A stretch of 42,942 bases of DNA, taken from positions 1 to 42,942 of the forward strand of contig JAFTWV010000045.1 in NCBI GenBank assembly GCA_017465155.1, in the 5' to 3' direction. The notes under the pieces were generated by a model. It was not told the DNA's origin. It did not search any database and worked only from the letters and a program-made list of their open reading frames with translations. This document shows, one piece after another, positions 16,501 to 22,347 of the stretch. The DNA is from Clostridia bacterium (lineage in GTDB: Bacteria; Bacillota; Clostridia; Christensenellales; Aristaeellaceae). Position 1 is the stretch's first letter, and each line of letters starts with the position of its first letter. A program made the translations under genes and the position numbers.

Positions 16501-16810
16501 TTTCCAGACCTTCACCACCGAATACATGACGGAGGTATTGGCCGAATGCAAGGCGGAAATTGAGCCGGAGCTGAAGATGCACTTCGCCCGCTGGGCGGAG
16601 GAGCATGACCAGATGGTCATCGCCGAGTGGCCCACGACAGTAGACGGCGCATACCGCTACTGGGAGCGCCACATCAGCCGACTGCAGAACACCCTCAAGA
16701 AGCGTCCGAATCTGCTCTGGGGCTATGTGAAGGAAGCATTCAAACTGACCGATGCGCAGATGATCGAGTATCTTGGCCCGCAGCCGGAGATGCCCGCAGA
16801 TGCGGTGTAA
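13592..16810 (+). CDS. Membrane-anchored triple-LTD CotH protein
   Basis: This 1072-residue protein has a basic cytoplasmic N-terminus (1-36) and one transmembrane helix (about 37-57). Three lamin-tail domains follow (about 85-200, 240-370 and 400-540), each with a VISEVM/ISEIC/ITEVMASN start and a DWIELYN-type strand. A chitobiase-C-terminal-like domain (about 555-645, YTTDGSTPT) precedes a CotH kinase-like domain (about 690-1010) with YTEYKSLVLRNSGN, YLNGTYWGHYNLRERV and WIWYDVDYGLW. The catalytic part should lie outside the membrane. The RBS AAAGGATG precedes the ATG. DUF4956 and VTC polyphosphate polymerase genes follow, so it is probably the outer component of that cassette. The C-terminus is acidic and unanchored. 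Confidence 0.9.
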   Translation: MQPVQPGKRTVRRAHSTQPAAEKPAAVKRRQRMRRIGNMFAMVSLLVIVLLIVLVSPKEPVRHAYYTISTEDNLVHTSASSGSEYEGLVISEVMTSNQTAMPDENGEFSDWIEIWNSSPNAINLENVGLSDDELSISFLFPKMTIAADERIVVICDKTNQAVAGKPLHAKFGLSTNGETISLYDPNAYLIDSVKTPIMSADESYALTSDGKWVQTAEFSPGYANTSEGYLAYRNATMVTDGALIISEICPDPLTGYRDADGELCDWVELYNTTDRPISLANYALSNKENKPLKWRFPEGAYVAPHGYYIVYCSGKDVVINSVTDVPHASFRISAEHDTIVLSDSRGRLVDRVTIDNIPEDASYARNADGSFSVHLRPTPQLPNTTSGANQMDVYLRALNDTGVYITEVMASNDSTETTVGSDFVDWIELYNPTAVTVDLSGFGLSDNLGRARKWQFPAGSYIAPGEYKIIWCDGDAAKNTASEPHTSFKLLKGGSETLVFADPTGKILDKVVLPAVPTNVSYGRTMGREGFFYYDVPTPGTQNGSNGFLGYAEAPSLTVEPGMHDQGIKVGFTVPEGTTVFYTTDGSTPTQYNSTAYVGQQIELNFTTVLRARAFPVDPQYHESAVVTGTYLINAYHEMPVVSVTIDPYLLWNEENGMLAAGPDMVKEGPGILPFLNTIYRAYGKEPREGYMEYYDTEGNQVLSQGVAVGLIGDYSLDLPQKSMKLRAKSLYGENTFDAALFADRPYTEYKSLVLRNSGNDGVWTRLKDGFQSRLLDKYGATVIHQAWMPVAVYLNGTYWGHYNLRERVDRFFVAQHEGLTLDEAENMDILVGNGTVEFGSNTEYRAMIKKLKASDPANNAEDRAYLDANVDVDNLIEYMALEMFVGNSDIGNTRFYRLHGIDPETGERYKWKWIWYDVDYGLWESSFNSAYSYTKQKGMGQKNIDNTIFMTVLSVPEYKDRFLRKLGDIFQTFTTEYMTEVLAECKAEIEPELKMHFARWAEEHDQMVIAEWPTTVDGAYRYWERHISRLQNTLKKRPNLLWGYVKEAFKLTDAQMIEYLGPQPEMPADAV

Positions 16811-16849
16811 GATTTCCCTTGTAAATTGCTGAAATATGCGCAAAAATGT

Positions 16850-16878
16850 TTGCGGATACGGCAGGAATGCTGTATAAT
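16850..16878 (+). promoter_or_regulatory. Strong promoter before the DUF4956 gene
   Basis: TTGCGG (16850-16855) and a perfect TATAAT (16873-16878) are 17 bases apart, 57 bases before the start codon. The membrane protein and polymerase can therefore be transcribed without the CotH gene. No terminator separates the CotH gene from this promoter. Confidence 0.75.
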
Positions 16879-16934
16879 GGACAAAGCGGGCGCAAGTCCG
16901 AGTGAATGTGATTGAGTATGAAGGAGGAACCTCC

Positions 16935-17660
16935 ATGTCTGATCTGGCTCTTCTGAGCAGTCTGGGCGTCGGCAATCTGACCGTGTCCGGTACCGGCAAT
17001 AACAATGCCCTGTCTGCGTTTTTCGCGGAGCAGTTTGCCAACCTGACGCCCTGGTCCGTGGGCTTGGGCTTGATCTTTGGCTTTATTGTGGGCATGATCA
17101 TTGCCTTTGTGTACAAGCGCTGCTATCGCGGCGTGCTGTATAGCCCGAACTTCGCCGTCACGCTGGTGATGATGACCCTGATCACGACCCCGGTGGTTAT
17201 GTGTATCGGCTCCAACATCGCGCTGTCGATGGGCATGGTGGGCGCGCTGTCCATTGTCCGCTTCCGTACTGCGGTCAAGGATCCGCTGGATACTGCCTAT
17301 ATGTTCTGGGCGCTGACCATGGGCATCCTGCTGGGTGCGGAGCAGTATATCATCTCTCTGGTGGTGGTGGCGGCGATCTCCGTCATCCTGTTCCTGCTGA
17401 ACATGTTCAAGTTCTCCAATCCCAATGGCTATCTGCTCGTCCTGCACTATGACGAGGATGCGGAATACGACATCAATCAGCAGCTGCGCCGCAGCGTCAA
17501 GCACCGCCGTCTGCGCTCCAAGACCGTCACCCGCGCTGGTGCTGAGATGACCTACGAGGTTCGCCTGGACAACAAGCAGGATCTCGTTGCTCTAATGCTT
17601 AATATCGAGGGCGTTCACGACGCAACCCTTGTCGCCTGCCAGACCGAAGCCGGCGCTTAA
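16935..17660 (+). CDS. DUF4956 membrane protein
   Basis: This 241-residue protein has four predicted transmembrane helices between about residues 35 and 160. The family hallmark SMGMVGALSIVRFRTAVKD sits at the third, with charged residues close to or inside the membrane. A soluble C-terminal domain (about 165-241) carries paired basic residues (RRSVKHRRLRSK). AAGGAGG before the ATG at 16935 sets the start. The function of DUF4956 is not established. Its position directly upstream of a VTC-type polymerase suggests that it forms the membrane part of that system, perhaps a channel or transfer subunit. That role is inferred by analogy with yeast VTC, where catalytic and membrane domains act together. 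Confidence 0.88.
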   Translation: MSDLALLSSLGVGNLTVSGTGNNNALSAFFAEQFANLTPWSVGLGLIFGFIVGMIIAFVYKRCYRGVLYSPNFAVTLVMMTLITTPVVMCIGSNIALSMGMVGALSIVRFRTAVKDPLDTAYMFWALTMGILLGAEQYIISLVVVAAISVILFLLNMFKFSNPNGYLLVLHYDEDAEYDINQQLRRSVKHRRLRSKTVTRAGAEMTYEVRLDNKQDLVALMLNIEGVHDATLVACQTEAGA

Positions 17661-17678
17661 GGGGCGCTGCCCCTTAAG
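17656..17678 (+). other. Hairpin overlapping the DUF4956 stop codon
   Basis: A perfect 10-bp stem, CTTAAGGGGC (17656-17665) with GCCCCTTAAG (17669-17678), includes the stop codon in its first arm. There is no T-run, so it looks like an RNA-stability structure or part of the adjacent repeat rather than a terminator. Confidence 0.5.
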
Positions 17679-17867
17679 GATCCCTGCCAGAGGGATTTAT
17701 CCCTCTGGACTCCCTTTTCGCGATTGAGGCGCGTGCCTTCGGTTGTGATTGCACGCGCGTGAGGGATGCCCCTTAAGGGGCCCTGCCGGAGGGGGTTGTC
17801 CCTCTGGACTCCCTTTTCGCGATTGAGTCGCGTGCCTTCGGTTGTGATTGCACGCGCGTGAGGGATG
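17669..17867. repeat. Two tandem copies of a 99-bp repeat
   Basis: Bases 17669-17768 and 17768-17867 are direct repeats with a period of 99, differing at a small number of positions, mainly near the start. Each copy begins GCCCCTTAAGG and includes CTCTGGACTCCCTTTTCGCG and GTGATTGCACGCGCGTGAGG. They fill most of the gap between the DUF4956 and VTC genes. The repeat keeps an open reading frame on the minus strand because 99 is a multiple of three, but no ribosome binding site or protein family supports coding. Confidence 0.9.
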
Positions 17868-17922
17868 GCTGGTGTGTTTTGCAGCAGCACAGATACTCTT
17901 CTTTGAAAGGAGGCGTTGAGCC

Positions 17923-18630
17923 ATGGCGGCCAATATTCCGCTTCGGCATGAGTTGAAGTTCTTTATCAGCGAAATGCAGTATCATGTTTTATCCCGCCAG
18001 CTGGATCACGTCCTCTGGCGCGATCCCAACGGCGATGAAAACAATGAGTACCACATCCGCAGTCTGTACTTTGACACCATTTTCAACGATGCGTATTATG
18101 ATAAGCTGGATGGCGTTCAGAACCGCAATAAGTATCGTATCCGCATCTACAACCTGTCAGACCGGGTGATTAAGCTGGAATGCAAGACCAAGGTGGGCAG
18201 CCTGATTTCCAAGCGCAGCCTGTCCATTCCACGGGATCTGTGCGATCAGCTGGTTGCGGGTGATCCCACTGATCTGGAACGTACCAGCAGCGGCCTGCTG
18301 GGCGATATGTATCGAGAGATGACCTGTGGGCTGCTGCGGCCGGTGGTTATTGTAGACTATGTGTGCGAGGCGTACCTGCATCCGGCGGAGGAGGTGCGCA
18401 TCACCTTTGACAAGCAGCTCCGGACGGGATTGCGCAGCATCGATCTGTTCAATCCGAACGTCCCGACGATTTCCCCCTTTGACAACAATGAAATGATCCT
18501 TGAGGTCAAGTTCAACCGTGTGATGCCCCCCTATATCCGCGATCTGCTGTGCACCTACTGCCCGAATGCGCTGCAGAGCGCCATCAGCAAATACACCTGG
18601 TGCCGCCGTTTTGAGGGGATGGAAGCATGA
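17923..18630 (+). CDS. VTC-domain polyphosphate polymerase
   Basis: This 235-residue protein consists almost wholly of a VTC domain, a triphosphate-tunnel fold. Tunnel residues are visible in order: RHELKFFIS near residue 8, YHIRSLYFDT near 42, NKYRIRIYN near 68, IKLECKTK with SKRS near 84-98, VDYVCEAY, VRITFD and MILEVKFN near 192. In yeast Vtc4 the corresponding basic residues bind ATP and the growing chain, and the domain makes polyphosphate from ATP. There is no transmembrane helix, so membrane association would need the upstream DUF4956 protein. AAAGGAGG precedes the ATG. No promoter was found in the 260-base gap, so co-transcription with DUF4956 is likely. Confidence 0.9.
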   Translation: MAANIPLRHELKFFISEMQYHVLSRQLDHVLWRDPNGDENNEYHIRSLYFDTIFNDAYYDKLDGVQNRNKYRIRIYNLSDRVIKLECKTKVGSLISKRSLSIPRDLCDQLVAGDPTDLERTSSGLLGDMYREMTCGLLRPVVIVDYVCEAYLHPAEEVRITFDKQLRTGLRSIDLFNPNVPTISPFDNNEMILEVKFNRVMPPYIRDLLCTYCPNALQSAISKYTWCRRFEGMEA

Positions 18631-18635
18631 CGCAT

Positions 18636-18671
18636 ATGGCTGTGTGCAGAAAGCGTACACAGCCATTTTTG
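18636..18671 (+). terminator. Terminator of the CotH-DUF4956-VTC cassette
   Basis: A perfect 10-bp stem, ATGGCTGTGT (18636-18645) with ACACAGCCAT (18657-18666), is followed by TTTTT. It lies 5 bases after the VTC stop codon. Confidence 0.88.
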
Positions 18672-18741
18672 CGGTGTCATGCCGACGGCTTTGGCGAATA
18701 TAATATCTTATGAAAATGTGGATACATCTGTGAACTTATAC

Positions 18742-18770
18742 TTGCAGCGCTGACGGAAATATAGTAAAAT
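18742..18770 (+). promoter_or_regulatory. Promoter of the murB-rapZ-whiA-HPr operon
   Basis: TTGCAG (18742-18747) and TAAAAT (18765-18770) are 17 bases apart, with a start of transcription expected about 15 bases before the murB start codon. Confidence 0.6.
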
Positions 18771-18791
18771 GAAAAGACAGGAGGAATGCAC

Positions 18792-19730
18792 ATGAACGGA
18801 GCATCCCTGATCGAATTAGAATCGAGTTTGCGCGCGAAGGATGAGCATTTGGTTCTGAAGCGCGACGCTGATATGGCACGCTGTACGACGCTGCACCTTG
18901 GCGGCCCGGCGGATCTGATGGCCTCGCCCAGCAACGCGGAGCAGATTCAGCTTCTGCTGATGGAGGCGCACCGGCTGAATGTGCCCGTCACCATCATCGG
19001 CAACGGCAGCAATCTGCTGGTCAAGGATGGCGGCATTCGCGGCCTTGTGATCCGCGTGTGCCGTGACATGCAGGCCATTGAGGTATCCGGCGATCGCATT
19101 CGCGTACAGGCCGGTGCGATGATGAGCACCCTGTCCATGGCAGCGGCGGATTGTCATCTGGGCGGCCTGACCTTTGCCAGCGGCATTCCCGGCACAGTGG
19201 GCGGCGGCGCATACATGAACGCCGGCGCTTACGGCGGTGAAATGAGCCAGGTGGTCACGTTGGTGGAGGGATTCAACATGGTTGGCGAGCCCTTCCGCTA
19301 TGGCAGGCCGGATATGCGTTTTGCCCATCGTTATTCCCGGCTGATGAAGGAGAATAAGCTGATCACGCATGTGACTGTGCAGCTGCCGCAGGGCAAGCGG
19401 GAGGAACTGCTGGCCGAAATGGTCGAGTTCAACCGTCGTCGTGCGGAGAAGCAGCCTCTGACGCAATTCAGCGCCGGCAGCACCTTCAAGCGTCCCCCGG
19501 AAGGCTATGCGTCCCAGATGGTTGATGAATGCGGCTTAAAGGGCTACACCATTGGCGGCGCACAGGTCAGCGAGAAGCACGCCGGCTTCCTGGTCAACCG
19601 CGGCGGCACTGCAGCAGATTTCCTGGCTCTGATGGGCTATGTGCAGCGCGTTGTTTATGAGCAGAAGGGCGTCATGCTGGAGCCTGAGGTTCGCATTCTT
19701 GGTGAGGATGCACCTGTCGCGCGCGCGTAA
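18792..19730 (+). CDS. murB: UDP-N-acetylenolpyruvoylglucosamine reductase
   Basis: This 312-residue cytoplasmic flavoenzyme catalyses the NADPH-dependent second step of UDP-MurNAc synthesis for peptidoglycan. FAD-binding motifs LGGPADL, GNGSNLLV and PGTVGGGAYMNAGAYG are present. The catalytic Ser lies in AGSTFKRP and the catalytic Glu in LEPEVRILG. The motif pattern and length fit the shorter type II MurB of Firmicutes. ATG codons occur at 18786 and 18792; AGGAGG at 18779-18784 gives proper spacing only to 18792. It heads an operon with rapZ, whiA and an HPr-like gene, an order common in Clostridia. Nothing unusual is seen in the protein. Confidence 0.97.
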   Translation: MNGASLIELESSLRAKDEHLVLKRDADMARCTTLHLGGPADLMASPSNAEQIQLLLMEAHRLNVPVTIIGNGSNLLVKDGGIRGLVIRVCRDMQAIEVSGDRIRVQAGAMMSTLSMAAADCHLGGLTFASGIPGTVGGGAYMNAGAYGGEMSQVVTLVEGFNMVGEPFRYGRPDMRFAHRYSRLMKENKLITHVTVQLPQGKREELLAEMVEFNRRRAEKQPLTQFSAGSTFKRPPEGYASQMVDECGLKGYTIGGAQVSEKHAGFLVNRGGTAADFLALMGYVQRVVYEQKGVMLEPEVRILGEDAPVARA

Positions 19731-19775
19731 AGCGGGGGGCACTGCCTTTCTTATTTTCCACAAAGGAGGAACATC

Positions 19776-20675
19776 ATGCGTTTTTTACTCGTTACGGGTC
19801 TGAGCGGCGCAGGAAAGACGTCCGTTAACCGATATCTGGAGGATATGGGCGCCTTTTGCGTGGATAATTTGCCGCCAAACATGATGTTCAAAATGATGGA
19901 AGCATTTGAGCAATCGACGATGCGCTGCCCGATGGTCGCCATGGCGGTAGACGTCCGGAGTGCGGAGTTTTTCGATGCAAAGGCTGTCAGCGATCTGATT
20001 GGCGAGACAAGGTCACTCGGCTACAACATTGAATGTCTGTTCCTGGAAGCCAGCGATGAGGCGCTTGTCAGCCGGTACAAGGAGACGCGCCGTGACCATC
20101 CGCTGGCTGATGCAAGCACATCCCTGACGGATGCCATTGTCCGTGAACGCGGCATCATGCAGCCCCTGCGCGAGACCGCGAACTATATCATCGATACCAC
20201 TGCGCTGAAAACACGGGATCTGAAGGCACTTCTGGGCAGCATTTTCAGCGGAGAAAGCCAGTCGACCGCGATGCGTATTGAGCTGTCCTCCTTTGGCTTC
20301 AAGCGTGGACTGCCCCGTCAGGCGGATCTGGTGTATGATGTTCGCTTCCTGCCTAATCCGTTTTACATCAAGGGGCTGGGCAGCCAAACCGGCCTTGATC
20401 CGGCTGTGCGCGAGTTTGTGCTGGGGAATGCGGTTACCGAAGAGTTCCTTGCAAAGATGGAAGATATGCTGATCTTCCTGCTGCCCCATTATCAGGAAGA
20501 GGGCAAGAGCCGTCTGGCCATCGCCATCGGATGCACTGGCGGTGCGCACCGCAGCGTAGCCATTGCGGAGTATCTGGGCGAATTTCTTCAGAGCAAGGGA
20601 TACCAGGTGACGGTCAACCACCGCGATCTGGCATTGGAACAGGCGCATTGGAAGAGCAGCGCGGAGGCAAACTAA
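19776..20675 (+). CDS. rapZ: RapZ/YvcJ nucleotide-binding protein
   Basis: This 299-residue protein matches RapZ (YvcJ). The N-terminal P-loop GLSGAGKTS lies near residues 8-16, then FLEASDEALVSRYKETRR and the DTTALK segment. The C-terminal domain contains GCTGGAHRSVAIAEYL. In E. coli RapZ controls the GlmY/GlmZ small-RNA pathway for amino-sugar synthesis and binds glucosamine-6-phosphate; in Bacillus YvcJ is a GTP/ATP-hydrolysing protein of less certain role. AAAGGAGG precedes the ATG. The stop codon abuts the whiA start, so translation is coupled. The gene normally between rapZ and whiA, yvcK, is absent. Confidence 0.96.
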   Translation: MRFLLVTGLSGAGKTSVNRYLEDMGAFCVDNLPPNMMFKMMEAFEQSTMRCPMVAMAVDVRSAEFFDAKAVSDLIGETRSLGYNIECLFLEASDEALVSRYKETRRDHPLADASTSLTDAIVRERGIMQPLRETANYIIDTTALKTRDLKALLGSIFSGESQSTAMRIELSSFGFKRGLPRQADLVYDVRFLPNPFYIKGLGSQTGLDPAVREFVLGNAVTEEFLAKMEDMLIFLLPHYQEEGKSRLAIAIGCTGGAHRSVAIAEYLGEFLQSKGYQVTVNHRDLALEQAHWKSSAEAN

Positions 20676-21662
20676 ATGTCGTTTTCACTCAACGTCAAGG
20701 ATGAGCTGTGCCGCTTGCCGCTGGGCAAAAACTGCTGCATGCTCAGCGAGCTGACGGCCTTGTATCGCACCAGCGGCAGCTTGTCCTTTCACGGCATGGG
20801 TCGCGTGCAGGTGCAGTATCGCGTGGAGAATGCTGCGCTGGCCCGCCGTATTTTCCGCCTGCTGCGCGCAAGGCTTGGCATCACGCCGAGACTGCATTAT
20901 GTGCAGCATGCCCGTCTGGGCGGTCAGAGAACCTGCGTGCTGAATGTCGGTGATGAGGATAGCCAGCGCCTGATGCTTGCCCTGCATATGATTGAGCAGG
21001 ATGAGGACGGCAGCATCCGCTATCGCCGCACCACCGTGCGTCATCCCATGACGCGCCAGTGCTGCCGAAGGGCATATCTGCGGGCTGCTTTCCTCGGTGC
21101 AGGTACCATGTCCAGCCCGGATAAGGATTATCATTTTGAAATGTCCACGACGGATCAGAGCCTTGTGAAAGAGCTCAGCCGTCTGCTGGAGAAGTGTGAC
21201 CTTCCCGTGAACACCTATGTTCGCAAGGGGCAAACGGTTGTGTATCTCAAGGGTGCACAGCAGATCAGCGATACGCTGGCGCTCATGGGCGCGGCCAACA
21301 GCGTGTTTGCGATGGAGGATATTCGCATCCGCAAGCAGGCCAGAGGCGCGGCTAACCGTGCCATCAACTGCGATGAGCACAACTTTGAGCGGATGCTCAA
21401 TGCCGCAGACGCGCAGGTGCAGGGGATCCGCCGGTTTGTGATTGAAAAGGGTCTGCGCTCACTGCCGCCTGCGCTGCAGGAAATCGCACAGAAGCGTCTG
21501 GACAATACCGATCTGTCTCTGACGGAACTGGGCCAGCTGTTTGAACCGCCGCTGTCCAAGTCCGCTGTGAATCACCGTATGCGCCGCCTGATGGATATCA
21601 TCCGCAAAATGGAAGCGGAGGCCGTGCAGGCACCGACCGATGTACAGGAGGATTTGCCATGA
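20676..21662 (+). CDS. whiA: WhiA DNA-binding regulator
   Basis: This 328-residue protein has the WhiA architecture. An N-terminal LAGLIDADG-like region, with AYLRAAFLGAGTMSSPDKDYHFE, is degenerate as in other members and lacks nuclease residues. A C-terminal helix-turn-helix (about residues 270-315) reads LSLTELGQLFEPPLSKSAVNHR. WhiA controls sporulation septation in actinomycetes and chromosome segregation or cell division in Bacillus. The start codon directly follows the rapZ stop, with GGAGG 8 bases upstream inside rapZ. Its last bases overlap the HPr-like gene in an ATGA junction. Confidence 0.96.
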   Translation: MSFSLNVKDELCRLPLGKNCCMLSELTALYRTSGSLSFHGMGRVQVQYRVENAALARRIFRLLRARLGITPRLHYVQHARLGGQRTCVLNVGDEDSQRLMLALHMIEQDEDGSIRYRRTTVRHPMTRQCCRRAYLRAAFLGAGTMSSPDKDYHFEMSTTDQSLVKELSRLLEKCDLPVNTYVRKGQTVVYLKGAQQISDTLALMGAANSVFAMEDIRIRKQARGAANRAINCDEHNFERMLNAADAQVQGIRRFVIEKGLRSLPPALQEIAQKRLDNTDLSLTELGQLFEPPLSKSAVNHRMRRLMDIIRKMEAEAVQAPTDVQEDLP

Positions 21663-21907
21663 TCCGCAAGCCGATCGTATTCCCGAATCACCAGCCCCTG
21701 AATCGTGCTTTGGCGGCCGAGGTGGTGCAGACCGCCAGCCGCTTTGAAGCGCGTGTCATGATTTCACATCATCAGAAGATCGTCAATGCCAAGTCCATGC
21801 TGGGGCTTTTGTCCCTTGGCGCGGATGATCAGGACGGTATGATTCTCATGGCGGAGGGCATGGATGAAGCTGCCGCCGCAGAGGCAGTGGCAGCGCTGCT
21901 TGGCTGA
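21659..21907 (+). CDS. Crh-like HPr-family protein without the phosphorylated His
   Basis: This 82-residue protein has the HPr fold and length. In PTS HPr the segment NPLGLHARPAA carries His15, which receives phosphate from enzyme I. Here the aligned segment is NHQPLNRALAA, with Asn at the His position and the Arg17 equivalent also lost. The regulatory Ser46 region is intact (NAKSMLGLLSLG), as is the surrounding helix. This is the pattern of Bacillus Crh, which has Gln at position 15 and acts only through Ser46 phosphorylation by HPr kinase and interaction with CcpA. It is therefore probably a carbon-status regulator rather than a sugar-phosphotransfer protein. It overlaps whiA by 4 bases and ends the operon. 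Confidence 0.88.
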   Translation: MIRKPIVFPNHQPLNRALAAEVVQTASRFEARVMISHHQKIVNAKSMLGLLSLGADDQDGMILMAEGMDEAAAAEAVAALLG

Positions 21908-21925
21908 GCATTCTGATATCAGGCA

Positions 21926-21951
21926 AAAGCTGCCAGAAGGGTGGCTTTTTT
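21926..21951 (+). terminator. Terminator of the murB operon
   Basis: A 9-bp stem with two G-T pairs, AAAGCTGCC (21926-21934) with GGTGGCTTT (21940-21948), is followed by a T-run. Confidence 0.8.
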
Positions 21952-21975
21952 GCCGCGCAATGGAAACCAATGATA

Positions 21976-22014
21976 AAAGGCGCGCACCTCCCACATGTGG
22001 AGATGCGCGCCTTT
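21976..22014. terminator. Long palindromic hairpin, possible bidirectional terminator
   Basis: A perfect 11-bp stem, AAAGGCGCGCA with TGCGCGCCTTT, encloses the 10-bp palindrome CCACATGTGG. Read on the minus strand it is followed by TTTTATCATT, so it could end transcripts coming from the glycosidase gene as well as act as a second stop for the murB operon. Confidence 0.55.
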
Positions 22015-22031
22015 CATTTGGTCAAGGAGCA

Positions 22032-22147
22032 GAAAAAAGGTCACGGGGTGAAGTACCTTGCAGGGTGCAGGGCATTCCGTGGGAGCGAGTCCCCAGTGGG
22101 GACTTCGCCGAAGGCGAAAGCGACGAGGAATGTGCATGCGTCCCTGC
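22032..22147 (+). repeat. Dispersed intergenic repeat, copy A
   Basis: This 116-base stretch is closely similar to the inverted copy at 39504-39612; both contain GGGAGC(G/A)AGTCCCCAGTGG, GACTTCGCCGAAGGCGAAAG and ATGCGTCCCTGC. The central CTTCGCCGAAGGCGAAAG part can fold. The rest of the gap up to 22347 (about 200 bases) shows no gene or clear signal. Confidence 0.8.
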
Positions 22148-22347
22148 CCGCCGGAGGCCCCGTCCGCAGGCGATGTCACCCACAACGTCTTTGAACAATC
22201 CCCGATCGTTCAAACATTCGACACAACTCAAAAAGGAAAGTCAACAAGGTGCACCAATCTCTTGCACGCCCAAAGGAAAACGTACTCCCTGTTTATTCCA
22301 TGCAAAGTCTTTCGTTTGCTGTTACTCCCGTGCGCGGGGAAGCCGCT

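Noticed and set aside
13235-17116. Very long open frame (about 1290 codons) on the minus strand opposite the large CotH gene.
   Set aside because: It is an exact antisense shadow of a gene with clear domains; high GC and codon bias keep the opposite frame open. It has no ribosome binding site and its translation matches no fold I know.
17669-17867. CRISPR array.
   Set aside because: Only two 99-base copies directly abut, with no spacers and no cas genes nearby.
17657-17933. Small minus-strand frames with internally repeated peptides such as PHARAITTEGTRLNREK.
   Set aside because: They are only the translation of the 99-bp tandem repeat and lack ribosome binding sites.
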